Source of the DNA: Polyangiaceae bacterium
Lineage (GTDB): Bacteria > Myxococcota_A > Polyangia > Polyangiales > Polyangiaceae
Assembly: GCA_025937895.1 (NCBI GenBank)
Contig: JAICQL010000071.1
Location: 1 to 33,995 of the forward strand
DNA length: 33,995 bases
Direction of reading: 5' to 3'
The position numbers were made by a program, and so were the translations under genes. Shown in pieces: positions 25,631 to 33,938 of this stretch (position 1 is the first letter of the stretch; each line of letters begins with the position of its first letter). The notes below the pieces were generated by a model, which saw only the letters and a list, made by a program, of their open reading frames with translations, was not told where the DNA came from and ran no database searches.

Positions 25631-26419
25631 ATGCGCAACGTTGCTCGCTCTGCCGCAATTGCTCTCACCTTGCTCGCGGCGCTCGGCGCCAGCGTCCTGC
25701 TCGCGGTCTTGCGCGAGCGGCGCGCCGGCAGCAGCGCGGTAGAGGAGGTGGCGCCGGGCATCTACCACGTGCGCAATTTCCTCAGCGACGTGTATGGCGC
25801 GCGCGCGGGCGGCGGAGTGTTGCTGTTCGACGCCGGCATGGACCCGGAGGGGCACGCCATCGATGAGCTGCTGCGTGCGCTGGGCGCCACGCGCGAGCAG
25901 GTGACACACGTGTTCCTGAGCCACGCGCATTTCGATCATGTGGCTGCCGTGCGGCTATTCCCGCGGGCGCGTATCCATCTGGGCAACGGCGACGTGGGGA
26001 TGGCGGCCCACAGCGAGCCCGTGAGGCCGCTGACCCCGCGGCTCATGGGTGCACTGCTGGGTAGCGCGCCGCTGGAGGCCAATGACCCCCTCGAGGGCAG
26101 GCAGCGCATCGAGGTGGGCGGAGCGGAGCGGGTGCTCGCGTTGCCGTTCCCCGGTCATACCCCCGGCTCGTATGTGTATCTGTTCCGGCACGTCCTGTTC
26201 ACGGGTGATTCGCTCCGCATCGATGGCGGCAAGCTGCTGCCCGCCGCGCCGGAGCACAGCGTGGATCCGGTCGCGAATCGGACCAGCATCAGCCGCCTGC
26301 CATTCCTGCTTGGCTACGAGCGCATCGAGCAGGTCTGCACCGGGCACATGTGGTGCACCCCGGCCGGCAGCGCACAGGCGCTGCTGGGGGAGCTGCTGGG
26401 CTCGCTGCACGCCCGCTGA
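25631..26419 (+). CDS. Metallo-beta-lactamase-fold hydrolase, membrane-anchored or secreted
   Basis: The product is 262 residues. An N-terminal hydrophobic segment (IALTLLAALGASVLLAVL) is a signal anchor or signal peptide. The MBL metal site is HAHFDH (His98, His100, Asp102, His103), with His176 in PFPGHTPGS and Asp193 in FTGDS, and a late His in CTGHMWC. The members closest in style are general hydrolases such as glyoxalase II-like or lactonase-like enzymes; a true antibiotic-degrading role cannot be claimed. The gene ends 7 bp from the convergent phosphate-binding-like gene. Confidence 0.82.
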   Translation: MRNVARSAAIALTLLAALGASVLLAVLRERRAGSSAVEEVAPGIYHVRNFLSDVYGARAGGGVLLFDAGMDPEGHAIDELLRALGATREQVTHVFLSHAHFDHVAAVRLFPRARIHLGNGDVGMAAHSEPVRPLTPRLMGALLGSAPLEANDPLEGRQRIEVGGAERVLALPFPGHTPGSYVYLFRHVLFTGDSLRIDGGKLLPAAPEHSVDPVANRTSISRLPFLLGYERIEQVCTGHMWCTPAGSAQALLGELLGSLHAR

Positions 26420-26426
26420 ACGGCCG

Positions 26427-26873
26427 TCAATACGTGATGGCCACGATCCGAACGCCCTCCACCCCTTCCACGTTCGAGATGTAGCCGATGGCGCTCGGGT
26501 GCTGCAGCACGTAGCTGATCACCTCTGCATCTCGAGCAAACTCGGGAGGAGGCACCGCCTGCCCGGCGAAGATCCTGCGCTGCCAGTAAGCCTTGACCGC
26601 GTCGATCGAACGACGCAGCACCTCCGCGCTGAACTGCGCGCGCGCCGCCGAGGTGGCGGAGAGATCCGCAGGGCGGATCACCCGCTGGTCGGGCCAGCGA
26701 GTGACCTTCTTGAGGTAGGCGTCCGCGAGAAAGCTGCGGTGCACCGCGCTGATGGTGTTGCTGGGGTGAACGATGACCTGATAGCTGCTGGCGCCCACGC
26801 TGGGCGTGGCGCTCACGAGCAGCGCGGCCAGCGCGAGGCTCAGCGTGGTGAGGGCAGTAAGCGCTTTTCGCAT
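26427..26873 (-). CDS. Short periplasmic phosphate-binding-like protein (PBP-like domain)
   Basis: The product is 148 residues from the ATG at 26873, chosen because it gives a clean signal peptide (LTALTTLSLALAALLVSA). The mature part (YQVIVHPSN, FLADAYLKKVTRWPDQ, VISYVLQHPSAIGYI) matches short PstS-like proteins of the PBP superfamily. It is about half the length of a full PstS. It lies 17 bp downstream of a porin-like gene on the same strand, a pairing that suggests uptake or sensing of an anion. Confidence 0.7.
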   Translation of the reverse strand: MRKALTALTTLSLALAALLVSATPSVGASSYQVIVHPSNTISAVHRSFLADAYLKKVTRWPDQRVIRPADLSATSAARAQFSAEVLRRSIDAVKAYWQRRIFAGQAVPPPEFARDAEVISYVLQHPSAIGYISNVEGVEGVRIVAITY

Positions 26874-26890
26874 GGCAAGCCCTCGCACCC

Positions 26891-28135
26891 TCAAAAATAA
26901 GCCGTCACCTTGGCCAGGAAAACGGCCCAGTGCGCTTCAGCGCTGGCCACGTCCGGCGGATTGATGCGCAGTGGGTTGACCAAGCCGGAGGTGCCGTACA
27001 TGTAGTGCCCCTCCAGCTTGACCAGCCAGTTGCTGTTGACGTCGAAGCGCAAGGTCAGCGCCGTGTCGTGCTGGAAGTTACCCTTGCTCTTGCGGTCCCG
27101 CGTATCCTCGAAGCTCAGCGCGTAATATGCGCCCGGGTGTAGCCAGGGTGCAACGCGATAGGTGAGCATGCCGTACATCTTCTCGCTGCTCTCATCCAGC
27201 GGCGGCGAGTACATGGGCTGATCGCTGCTTTGCTCGGAGTACCAGCGCGAATATTCGGCCGTGAGGATCAGCTCGGAAACGGTGTACTCCAGCGAGGCGG
27301 CCCACAACCAGGTGTCATTCTCGACGTTGATCGCCGGAACGGGCATCCCCGTGGGTACGATGAACGCGCTCTCTAGCCGCAGCTTCTGCGCGCTGAACGC
27401 GGCGCGCAGCCCCTCCAGCGGCGTCTCCCAGATCAGCCGCCCCCCCACCACGTAGCGGATGTCCAGCTCGGAATCGAAGGGGGCGCCCGCCGGCGTGAGC
27501 GCATCGGAGTCGAGGTAGATGGCGCCGCCGAACAGCCGGTAATCCAGCGCGCCGAGTCCCGCGGTGCGGATGAAGCCGTAGATCTCCGCACCGGTCTGCG
27601 CAAACAGGATCTCCCGTGTCTGCAACGGATACACGGAGCCCGGTAACAAGATGGGAACCCGCGCCGCATCGATGTCCTGGATCTCGTTGTGAAAGCCGTA
27701 CGGGATCTTGAGCCGGCCCAGGCGCACCCCGAGCCAATCCTGCCCCCGGTAGTCGAGATACAGCCAGTCGAACTGCGCGTCATAGCTGCCGCTCCAGCCC
27801 AGGTTCCGGGCAAAGAGCTGCATGCCCAGCTGCAGCCCCTCGCTCAGCTCCTTGGTCACGTTCAGGCCGACCTCGGAGAACTTGGGACTGCCCTTGGTGC
27901 TGCCGCCAGCCAGGTACTCGTTGCCCCTCGTCAGCAAGAACCCCTGGCTGACGAAGCCGTGCAACTGCATGCCCTCAAAGATGCCAGCGTCATCCTGGGC
28001 CGAGGCAGAGCTGGCGAACAATGACGCGGCCAGGCCCGCGCCGAGCAGCGGTACGCCGCGAGCGCAGCGCCGCGGCCGAGAGCACCCCGGGCTACTGACT
28101 GCTCGCCGCGAGTGGCTGCACCTCCACGACCCCAT
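26891..28135 (-). CDS. Outer-membrane porin-like beta-barrel protein
   Basis: The product is 414 residues from the ATG at 28135, with a long basic leader then a signal sequence (VPLLGAGLAASLFASSASA). A TTG at 28171 would extend it by 12. Alternating hydrophobic and polar strands (FDWLYLDYRGQDWLGVRLGR, LDYRLFGGAIYLDS, ALTLRFDVNSNWLVKLEGHY) and the terminal Phe are typical of outer-membrane barrels. It probably forms an operon with the phosphate-binding-like gene. The solute is unknown. Confidence 0.72.
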   Translation of the reverse strand: MGSWRCSHSRRAVSSPGCSRPRRCARGVPLLGAGLAASLFASSASAQDDAGIFEGMQLHGFVSQGFLLTRGNEYLAGGSTKGSPKFSEVGLNVTKELSEGLQLGMQLFARNLGWSGSYDAQFDWLYLDYRGQDWLGVRLGRLKIPYGFHNEIQDIDAARVPILLPGSVYPLQTREILFAQTGAEIYGFIRTAGLGALDYRLFGGAIYLDSDALTPAGAPFDSELDIRYVVGGRLIWETPLEGLRAAFSAQKLRLESAFIVPTGMPVPAINVENDTWLWAASLEYTVSELILTAEYSRWYSEQSSDQPMYSPPLDESSEKMYGMLTYRVAPWLHPGAYYALSFEDTRDRKSKGNFQHDTALTLRFDVNSNWLVKLEGHYMYGTSGLVNPLRINPPDVASAEAHWAVFLAKVTAYF

Positions 28136-28738
28136 CCTCCGACGATGGAGCAACGGTACCCGCGCTGTCAATCAATCCGCCAGGCAGCAACGCGAAGGGG
28201 CAGTTGCGCCTGATGTGGGAGCGAGTGGGGCGCCCGGCGTCTATTCCAGCCCAGTTGCGAGCGGCGCCTTCCTCTGGCGATCGCCACCCTTGGCCAGCCC
28301 CTGGCCAGGCGCTGGTCAGCCATGGCCCTGACCACTCCGCGGAATTTGCGCGGCCTCCACTCCGTGGCGAGAGCCACGCAATCGCCCGCGGCTGCCAAAC
28401 GATCGAGCTGCATCCATTCGCCTTCACCCTGCTTCGCTTCCGCCGGCGCAAGCGCGGGAGGCCATCCCGAAAGGCAGCCAGCTCATGTCCCGAGCCGATG
28501 AGACTCCCCTTTGCTCCTCGCCCCGCTCCCGCCGCCCGCCGCTCGCAGGCATTCTGGCAGCAGCACCGCAGCCGCGGCCCGTCGCCACGACCGCCGGCAT
28601 CGCCTCGCTGCTCGGCGTTTACAGCGATGCGGAGAGCGCCGCGCGGCTGGCGCGGAGCGCATGGCTCTGGGAGCTCCGTACCCCCGAGCACGGCACGGGC
28701 GAAAGTGGCGGCGTGGAGCGGACGGAATATACTGGGCC
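28136..28738. other. Intergenic region, no gene supported
   Basis: About 600 bases between the porin start and a plus-strand lipoprotein gene. It contains an inverted repeat: tggtcag at 28313-28319 and ctgacca at 28328-28334 around ccatggcc. The open frames read through both strands without family resemblance. Promoters for both divergent genes should be here. Confidence 0.4.
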
Positions 28739-29224
28739 ATGCGCAGCCGACGCCTCTTCTCCGGACACGGACGCTTCTGGTCGCTCCTGCTCACGTGCTG
28801 TCTGGCCAGCTCCTGCACCCGCCAGCCCGCGCAGAGCGCCGAGGACGCGCTCGAGGATCCCAATGCGGCTCGCTACCGGTTGCCGTTGCGCGACAACCCC
28901 GTGGACAAGGGCCAGGCCTTCCGCTGCTACGGCCAGTGCCAGGCGCAGGCGTCGCCGCAGGGCTACTTGCAGTGCCTGGCGGAGTGCCCGGGCTTCGAGG
29001 TGACCCAGGGCATGCGCTGCGCACAGGACGAGGTGCCGCCCGTGGCCGCGTGTTTCACGGTGCGTCAGGCGCCCAAGGGCTCGGAGCCCACGCCGGGCTG
29101 GGTGGTGCTGGCCGTGGTGGCCAACGTCATGCTCATGGTGACGCTGGCTTCGGTGTGTGCTTCGTCCTCCTCGCAGTGCGGCTACGGCTACCTGCCGCCG
29201 CCAGGCTCGCCCCCGCCCTTCTGA
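28739..29224 (+). CDS. Cys-rich putative lipoprotein with C-terminal membrane segment
   Basis: The product is 161 residues from the ATG at 28739. The leader FWSLLLTCCLASSC has several cysteines, with Cys26 the likely lipidation site. The middle has CYGQCQAQ and QCLAECPGF, two paired-Cys motifs, and a later hydrophobic segment (WVVLAVVANVMLMVTLASV) before a Gly/Pro-rich tail. No family is recognised. The upstream frame continues but is not convincing. It is convergent with the beta-lactamase-family gene. Confidence 0.55.
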   Translation: MRSRRLFSGHGRFWSLLLTCCLASSCTRQPAQSAEDALEDPNAARYRLPLRDNPVDKGQAFRCYGQCQAQASPQGYLQCLAECPGFEVTQGMRCAQDEVPPVAACFTVRQAPKGSEPTPGWVVLAVVANVMLMVTLASVCASSSSQCGYGYLPPPGSPPPF

Positions 29225-29265
29225 GCGCCACAGCAGCGCGGGCGCCCCAGGGAGCGGGCAATGCC

Positions 29266-30792
29266 TCAGCGCTCGTACGGGAAGCTGAGCCCGCCGGGAG
29301 CCACCAGCGTGAGGACCGTGGCCGGCGCCCCCGCCGCGCCAGGGGAGAAGCGCACGGTCTCGACGGTGGCTGGCAGTATGAACTCCGTTTCGGACGTGGG
29401 CAGCATCAGCGTCTCGAACCCGCCCAGAGCGAGGAGCAGGTCGCCTGCTTCCTCCACGACGTTCGCCACGGCCAGGGACTCAATCGCGTCGGGCGGCAAC
29501 CCCAGGCTCGCAAACAGCTCACGCGCCTCCGTGCTGATGGTGTAGGTGCCGAGCAAGCGCGCGCGCTGCGCAACATCCAGCTCCACCACCGGTGCGGGTG
29601 GTTGAGGAGGGATGTCATGGCCGAGGGCGCAGCTCAGCGCCGCGTTGGAGATGAGCTCCGGAGAGCCCACCTCTGCATTGAAGAGCACGACCACCGCCAG
29701 GTCGAGCGCCGGAACGCGCACCAGATCGCTGAGGAAGCCATCGATGCCGCCGTTGTGCCGCACCACCTCCAGCCCGTCCTGCTCGGAGATGATCCAGCCA
29801 TAGGCATAGTTGGCGAGCCCCGGCGTGGTCAGTAGCTCGCGCGACTCCGCGCTGAGCAGCAGGTCCGTGCCCAGCACCGAGTGCCAGCGCGCCAGGTCCA
29901 GCGCGGTGGAGCGAATGGCGCCGGCGGCAAAAGGCACGGACATGTCCGCGGGGAACGCGGGCACGAAGCGGCCGTGCGCATCCGCGACATAGCCCAGCGC
30001 GCGATCCGCCAGCCCCTCCGCATCGCCCACCGTCGTGCGCTTCAAGCCGGCCGGGGCAAACACGGCCCGCTGCATGTATTGCGCGTACGTCAGCCCCGCC
30101 ACCCGCTCGATCACGGCGCCCAGCACCGCGTAGCCCGAGTTGCTATAGCGAAACTGCGTGCCAGGCTCGAACTCGAGTGGCTTGGCCCAGAACGTGGCCA
30201 GCAGCTCGGCAGGCGTGATGGGCTGATCTCGCCGCGCCATCAGCTCCGCATCGCTGGTGTAGTTGGGCAGGCCCGCGGTGTGCGAGAGCAGCTGGTGCAA
30301 CGTGATGCCCGCGCCGACGGCGGGATACTCCGGCAGGTGCTCGCCGATGGTGTCGTCCAGCGCCAGCACGCCCGCCTCCACCAGCTGCAGGATCGCCACC
30401 GCCGTGAAGCTCTTGGTGATCGAGCCCACGCGAAACGACGTGTTCACGGTGTTCGGGCTGCCCAGCTCCCAGTCACTCGCCCCCAGGCCGCGCGCGTACA
30501 GCTGCTGGCCAGCAGCAGACACCAGCACCGTGCCCGTGGGACGAAAACCCTCAGGCCAGCCCGCGCCGATGCTCTCCACAAATGGCGTGAGCTGCTGCTC
30601 GAGACAATCGCGATCGATGCGCGCATCGATCGGCGGCGGAGGAGGTGGAGGTGGCGGCGAATGCCCCTGATGCGCCTGTGCTTGCTCCCGGAGCAGCTCC
30701 CACAGCTCACCGGCGGAGCCGCCGCAGCCCAGCCCGCCCAGCAAGGAGAACACAGAGATCCACGCCCCCAGCCCACGCCCCACATCCCTCAT
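29266..30792 (-). CDS. Serine beta-lactamase/class C-type hydrolase lipoprotein
   Basis: The product is 508 residues. A signal peptide (WISVFSLLGGLGCGG, possible lipidated Cys23) precedes a linker with nine consecutive prolines. The catalytic domain (about 75-385) has SITK (Ser124, Lys127), YSN (Tyr216, Asn218) and HNGG (His346), the three motifs of class C/peptidase S12 enzymes. A C-terminal about 100-residue beta domain follows. The family includes D-amino-peptidases, esterases and beta-lactamases, so the substrate cannot be fixed. It starts only 9 bp after the end of the accessory operon on the same strand. Confidence 0.82.
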   Translation of the reverse strand: MRDVGRGLGAWISVFSLLGGLGCGGSAGELWELLREQAQAHQGHSPPPPPPPPPIDARIDRDCLEQQLTPFVESIGAGWPEGFRPTGTVLVSAAGQQLYARGLGASDWELGSPNTVNTSFRVGSITKSFTAVAILQLVEAGVLALDDTIGEHLPEYPAVGAGITLHQLLSHTAGLPNYTSDAELMARRDQPITPAELLATFWAKPLEFEPGTQFRYSNSGYAVLGAVIERVAGLTYAQYMQRAVFAPAGLKRTTVGDAEGLADRALGYVADAHGRFVPAFPADMSVPFAAGAIRSTALDLARWHSVLGTDLLLSAESRELLTTPGLANYAYGWIISEQDGLEVVRHNGGIDGFLSDLVRVPALDLAVVVLFNAEVGSPELISNAALSCALGHDIPPQPPAPVVELDVAQRARLLGTYTISTEARELFASLGLPPDAIESLAVANVVEEAGDLLLALGGFETLMLPTSETEFILPATVETVRFSPGAAGAPATVLTLVAPGGLSFPYER

Positions 30793-30801
30793 TCCGGCAC
30801 G

Positions 30802-31449
30802 CTATCCGGGATTGTCCCGGACCGTCAACGACCGGACCGCGACAGGCAGCCGACAGCGGGCACGCCAGCGGCGGGGCTGGAGCATCAGCCCCCTGGCACC
30901 AGCATTCAAGAAGACGGCGTCCTTGGGCTCGAGCATCAGAAAGATGGTCGTAATGTGCCGCCCGGCAGCGGACTTGGAGACCCTCTCCAGCTCCTTCTGC
31001 GCTGGGCGCAGGCGCGCGTTGAACTCGTCTGGAAAGGCGTCGCGCGTGTAGCGCTTGCCGAGCCAGCGGGCCAGCGCTCGTACGTCCTTCTCGGACAGGG
31101 TCAAGTCCGCCCGCGGAGGGTGACCCGCGAGCGCGTGCTTACCGATTGGGTAGCGGTGCCGCACGTCGAGCACGAGGTAGCCGGCGGTCGATGACAGAGG
31201 GAGGCAGAGGCGGCGCGGGTTCTTACCGTAGAGCAGCGCGTTGTCGGGCTGCGCTCCGAGCTCGGCAACTATGATTTCTACCGCGGGCTCGATCGTCGAG
31301 TCGGCAACGACGTCACAGTCCTGGGATATGACGACAGCGAGCTCGCAGGGAGGGGCCCCCACTTTGGCGAGCTCTCCGGCGATCGCGCTAGCGTCGAGGA
31401 GCGAGCCCTGGCGCCAGTTGCCGGTTCGCAGTGAGTTCGGCGGCTCCAC
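30802..31449 (-). CDS. Unrecognised protein of accessory operon (VISQDCDV motif)
   Basis: The product is 215 residues from a GTG at 31449, 11 bp after the HTH gene. I do not recognise a named family. A hydrophobic strand CELAVVISQDCDVVAD carries an Asp-Cys-Asp core that could be catalytic or metal-binding; RRLCLPLSSTAGYLVLDVRH and ALARWLGKRYTRDAFPDEF are further blocks. There is no signal peptide or membrane segment. The last about 25 residues are Arg-rich and unlike the rest. It is the third gene of the operon with the TIGR04255-like and HTH genes. Confidence 0.6.
   Translation of the reverse strand: MEPPNSLRTGNWRQGSLLDASAIAGELAKVGAPPCELAVVISQDCDVVADSTIEPAVEIIVAELGAQPDNALLYGKNPRRLCLPLSSTAGYLVLDVRHRYPIGKHALAGHPPRADLTLSEKDVRALARWLGKRYTRDAFPDEFNARLRPAQKELERVSKSAAGRHITTIFLMLEPKDAVFLNAGARGLMLQPRRWRARCRLPVAVRSLTVRDNPG
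30805..30821 (-). terminator. Hairpin at the end of the accessory operon
   Basis: TCCGGGA, a 3-base loop and TCCCGGA form a perfect 7-bp stem at the stop codon of the last operon gene. No T-run follows, so termination is uncertain. Confidence 0.3.
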
Positions 31450-31460
31450 CCCGGTCGCCT

Positions 31461-32189
31461 TCAGCCGTCGACGAAGCTATCGAGATTGGACGTGAGCGTT
31501 TCCGCCCGCGACTCGTCATCAGCGTCCTTCCACCCGAGCCGGCCGCGCAGAGCAGCCGCACCGCGTTCACGCCGTTCGATCGTTGCGGCGCCCAGTTGAT
31601 CGCAGAGTCGTTCCACGGCCGGCTCGTCGAGCTGCTCCGCGGAAAGAAGCGCCGAAAGGGTGCTGCCGTCCTGGCGCTTGCGTTGAACCATGGTGGAAGG
31701 CACGGACTCCAAGCCCTTCGCGCTCAGACGTTCGGTGAGCCGCCACAGTTGCTGAAGACGCTCCGCGTTCTCGCCCTCGGCCTCGAAATTCCCAGCGTAC
31801 CAGTCGTAGATGGTCTGACGCTGGACACGACACGCCTTGGCGAGCAGAGACTTGGACAGTCCAAAGAATGCCTGCACTCTGCCCAGTTGCTCGGCGGTCG
31901 TGGGCAGTAGCGAGGGTTCCCGCGCGTATCCAGCGAGGATGACCTCTGCCCCCGGCGGATCGGAGTGCAAGCTCGACGACTGAGGAAACAGAATAGCCCA
32001 GTGCAATTCAGCGCAGACGTCCGGGGACGTGAGCGAGTTCCCGATCATCACCGATGCCAGGGAGACTCTCGGTGGCACCGACCGAGGTGCAGATTCGACA
32101 TCGCTCGTCGAGCTCTGAGCGCCGGTCAACCTCGAACGAGCTGCGCGAGTGCCCGAGACCCCGACATCCGCGGGTGCTGGCATCGTCAC
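31461..32189 (-). CDS. HTH (Xre/Cro-like) DNA-binding protein of accessory operon
   Basis: The product is 242 residues from the GTG at 32189. This start gives a GTGA overlap with the preceding stop and lies 6 bases from a perfect ggaggt; ATGs at 32195 and 32183 are less well spaced. A helix-turn-helix lies around residues 101-133: LGRVQAFFGLSKSLLAKACR then VQRQTIYDWYAG. The first 80 residues are low-complexity; the C-terminus (RGAAALRGRLGWKDADD) is helical and charged. It may regulate its own operon through the repeats upstream. It resembles the N-terminal part of Xre-type antitoxins, but no toxin is identified. Confidence 0.65.
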   Translation of the reverse strand: MTMPAPADVGVSGTRAARSRLTGAQSSTSDVESAPRSVPPRVSLASVMIGNSLTSPDVCAELHWAILFPQSSSLHSDPPGAEVILAGYAREPSLLPTTAEQLGRVQAFFGLSKSLLAKACRVQRQTIYDWYAGNFEAEGENAERLQQLWRLTERLSAKGLESVPSTMVQRKRQDGSTLSALLSAEQLDEPAVERLCDQLGAATIERRERGAAALRGRLGWKDADDESRAETLTSNLDSFVDG

Positions 32190-32980
32190 TTCCATACCTC
32201 CAGAGCGTGTTTCGTCACGGCATAGTCGGCAAAGACTACGTACGAGTCGTTCTTGAGCCGCCAGGCCATCTCGACGAATGCCTTCTCGTTGAATTCGTCG
32301 GAGTCTTGCTGACGGAAATGATCGATGTCCAGAAGCGTGACGAGGTCTCCCGGCTTTGGCGGCGGGATGTCGGGTTGGGCCAAGGACGTGGTCACGAGGT
32401 CGGGAGGTAGTAGGGCGCCATCGCGGTTCTGCATGAGCCGGACGATCATCGTGCCATCGCGTGTACTGGCCACCGTCTGATGGAGGCTCAGCACCGACGC
32501 AGCGTCGAAGACCTGGCCTTCGAACCCATGCAGTCCGGGCTGCACGTAGTCTTTCCAGCTTTCGCCCTCACCCGCCTGTATCGCATCCACATACCTGAGC
32601 CCGAGACGCTGCAGATAGAGCCCTTGGACTTCCTCGCTGACCGTGCGGGTCACTTGCACAAACGCATCGAGGAACTGTTCAAAACCTTCGTATCGCGTGG
32701 TCTGCAGGACGACGAAGCCTTCGTTCAGCACGACTCCGGTGTGCCGATCCTTGGATAGGAATTCCCAGTGAGGACGCTCGGACTGCCGCGCCCCCTGCGC
32801 CGTCACTTGAAACTCCTTGACCCTCCCGCTCTTGTTGATCGGATAGCCGCTGCGCCGGAGCCTGTCCTGGATCGCCGGCATGTAGCTGGCCATCGCCTCC
32901 AGCCGCTCGAAGCGCACCTGCGCGAGCACCAGCGAAAGCGGCGAGCGAGCGAGTTTCAGTTGCGGCCGAGTTCTCCCCAT
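32186..32980 (-). CDS. TIGR04255-family protein
   Basis: The product is 264 residues. The opening QLKLARSPLSLVLAQVRFER and the later blocks VQGLYLQRLGLRYVDAI and GDLVTLLDIDHFRQ fit the sporadically distributed TIGR04255 family (about 260 residues). That family has no settled function and occurs in accessory regions. It is the first gene of the operon and overlaps the HTH gene by 4 bp. Codon use looks less GC-biased than in the core genes to the left (visual impression). Confidence 0.75.
   Translation of the reverse strand: MGRTRPQLKLARSPLSLVLAQVRFERLEAMASYMPAIQDRLRRSGYPINKSGRVKEFQVTAQGARQSERPHWEFLSKDRHTGVVLNEGFVVLQTTRYEGFEQFLDAFVQVTRTVSEEVQGLYLQRLGLRYVDAIQAGEGESWKDYVQPGLHGFEGQVFDAASVLSLHQTVASTRDGTMIVRLMQNRDGALLPPDLVTTSLAQPDIPPPKPGDLVTLLDIDHFRQQDSDEFNEKAFVEMAWRLKNDSYVVFADYAVTKHALEVWK
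32196..32201 (-). promoter_or_regulatory. Ribosome binding site for the HTH gene
   Basis: On the minus strand this reads ggaggt, inside the end of the TIGR04255-like gene, 6 bases before GTG 32189. Confidence 0.6.
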
Positions 32981-32985
32981 TTCGG

Positions 32986-33016
32986 TTACCTGACATCTTA
33001 CCTGACACCTGTGTCA
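32986..33016 (-). promoter_or_regulatory. Operator-like repeat cluster upstream of the accessory operon
   Basis: The plus strand has TTACCTGACA at 32986-32995 and again at 32998-33007 (12-bp period), and TGACAC/GTGTCA around a 2-base centre at 33003-33016. On the coding strand this gives two TGTCAGGTAA half sites plus one inverted site containing TTGACA. It lies 6-36 bases before the first gene of an operon that encodes an HTH protein. Confidence 0.6.
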
Positions 33017-33289
33017 AGCGCCAACCAATGGTGATCGTTCAGATTCCCTGGAACTGGCCAGCGGCCCTAGGTCGCGTCCTGGAACTTCGCATCGCGCATC
33101 GCGCCACAACCGGGGCCTCGCCGCGGGCGTCGGCTGAAGGTAGGCACTCGCGCGAGCGGGCTCAGCTACGAGACGGGTCAAAGCCACTGCATCGCTCCTG
33201 GCTGCCAGAAGGACTACCACTCGAGTTCAGGGCGTAAGTGGCGGCTTTTTGACGACGAGCTGCGGCGGCACCAGCAAGCGAACCCCGAG

Positions 33290-33763
33290 CTAACCCCAAT
33301 AGCCCGCCAGGTGCTCGACATCGGCAGCGGGAAGACGCGCCGACCGCTCGTGCGCGACACGCAGGATGCACCCGAGGAGGGTCAGGTGGTTGGCCACGGT
33401 CTTCCTGTTGAGCCGAGCCTTCTGAGTGCGGTACTGGTCGACCGCGATCACCCAGCCGGCGCGGTCGTTCAGAAGCAGCTTGCCGAAGTGCGGCTCGAGC
33501 TGCCGGAGCATGGAGAGGTCGTCCCCCGGGCTGCGCTTCTGGAGAGCGCGGTGGGTGCGCCAGTACTCGGAGGCGTCGAGAAACGTCAGCGGCTCCAGCT
33601 CAGGCGGCCGGAGCCCTCGTCGCCGTTCTTCCGCCTCGAGCTCGGCCTTGCGCAGGGCGAGCTCGGCCGTCTTGCGGTCGGTGAACGTCTGGCTGTGGCG
33701 CTTCCCGGCCTCGTCGGTCCATCGGATGCGCCACTTGTCGTAGTGCTTGGTGGGCTTGGCCAC
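33290..33763 (-). pseudogene. Truncated tyrosine-type phage integrase (N-terminal part only)
   Basis: 157 residues from GTG 33763 (the frame is open to 33907). AKPTKHYDKWRIRWTDEAGK is the usual integrase arm-binding start; HSQTFTDRKTAELALRKAEL and KLLLNDRAGWVIAVDQYR fit the core-binding SAM-like domain. It stops at GYWG, before the catalytic domain, so the R-H-R-Y residues are missing, and no continuation is visible downstream in other frames. It lies next to a tRNA gene, the usual place for such integrases. It is therefore a decayed island integrase and should not be active. Confidence 0.7.
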
Positions 33764-33894
33764 GGCAGTCTCATGCCAGCAAGCGCCGCCTGTACCCGTG
33801 CAGCTAAAGTCGCGTTTGCTGCACGGGGCCGTCTCACTCCGTCGGGTCTCGGCTTCCCGCATTCGTGGCCCGAGATTTGGCCCGAACAAAACCG

Positions 33895-33926
33895 AAACGG
33901 GAACCACGCCTTCGTGATTCCCGTTT
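33895..33926 (-). terminator. Intrinsic terminator downstream of tRNA-fMet
   Basis: On the minus strand AAACGGGAA, a U-G wobble, CACG, loop AAGG, CGTG and TTCCCGTTT form a 14-bp stem, followed by CGGTTTTG. It begins 12 bases after the tRNA end and is the right shape for its terminator. Confidence 0.65.
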
Positions 33927-33938
33927 AGTGCCGCTTAG

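Noticed and set aside
25631..26419. Naming the MBL-fold protein an antibiotic resistance enzyme
   Set aside because: HAHFDH is shared by the whole superfamily; nothing in the sequence points to beta-lactam substrates.
28204..29835. 543-residue plus-strand frame across the lipoprotein gene and into the beta-lactamase-family gene
   Set aside because: It runs antisense to the S12-type motifs, and only the other plus frame gives a credible lipoprotein.
30781..33938. A second attachment repeat marking the left end of the island
   Set aside because: I looked for another copy of the tRNA 3' sequence (gtaggatttgaacctac) in the window and did not find one.
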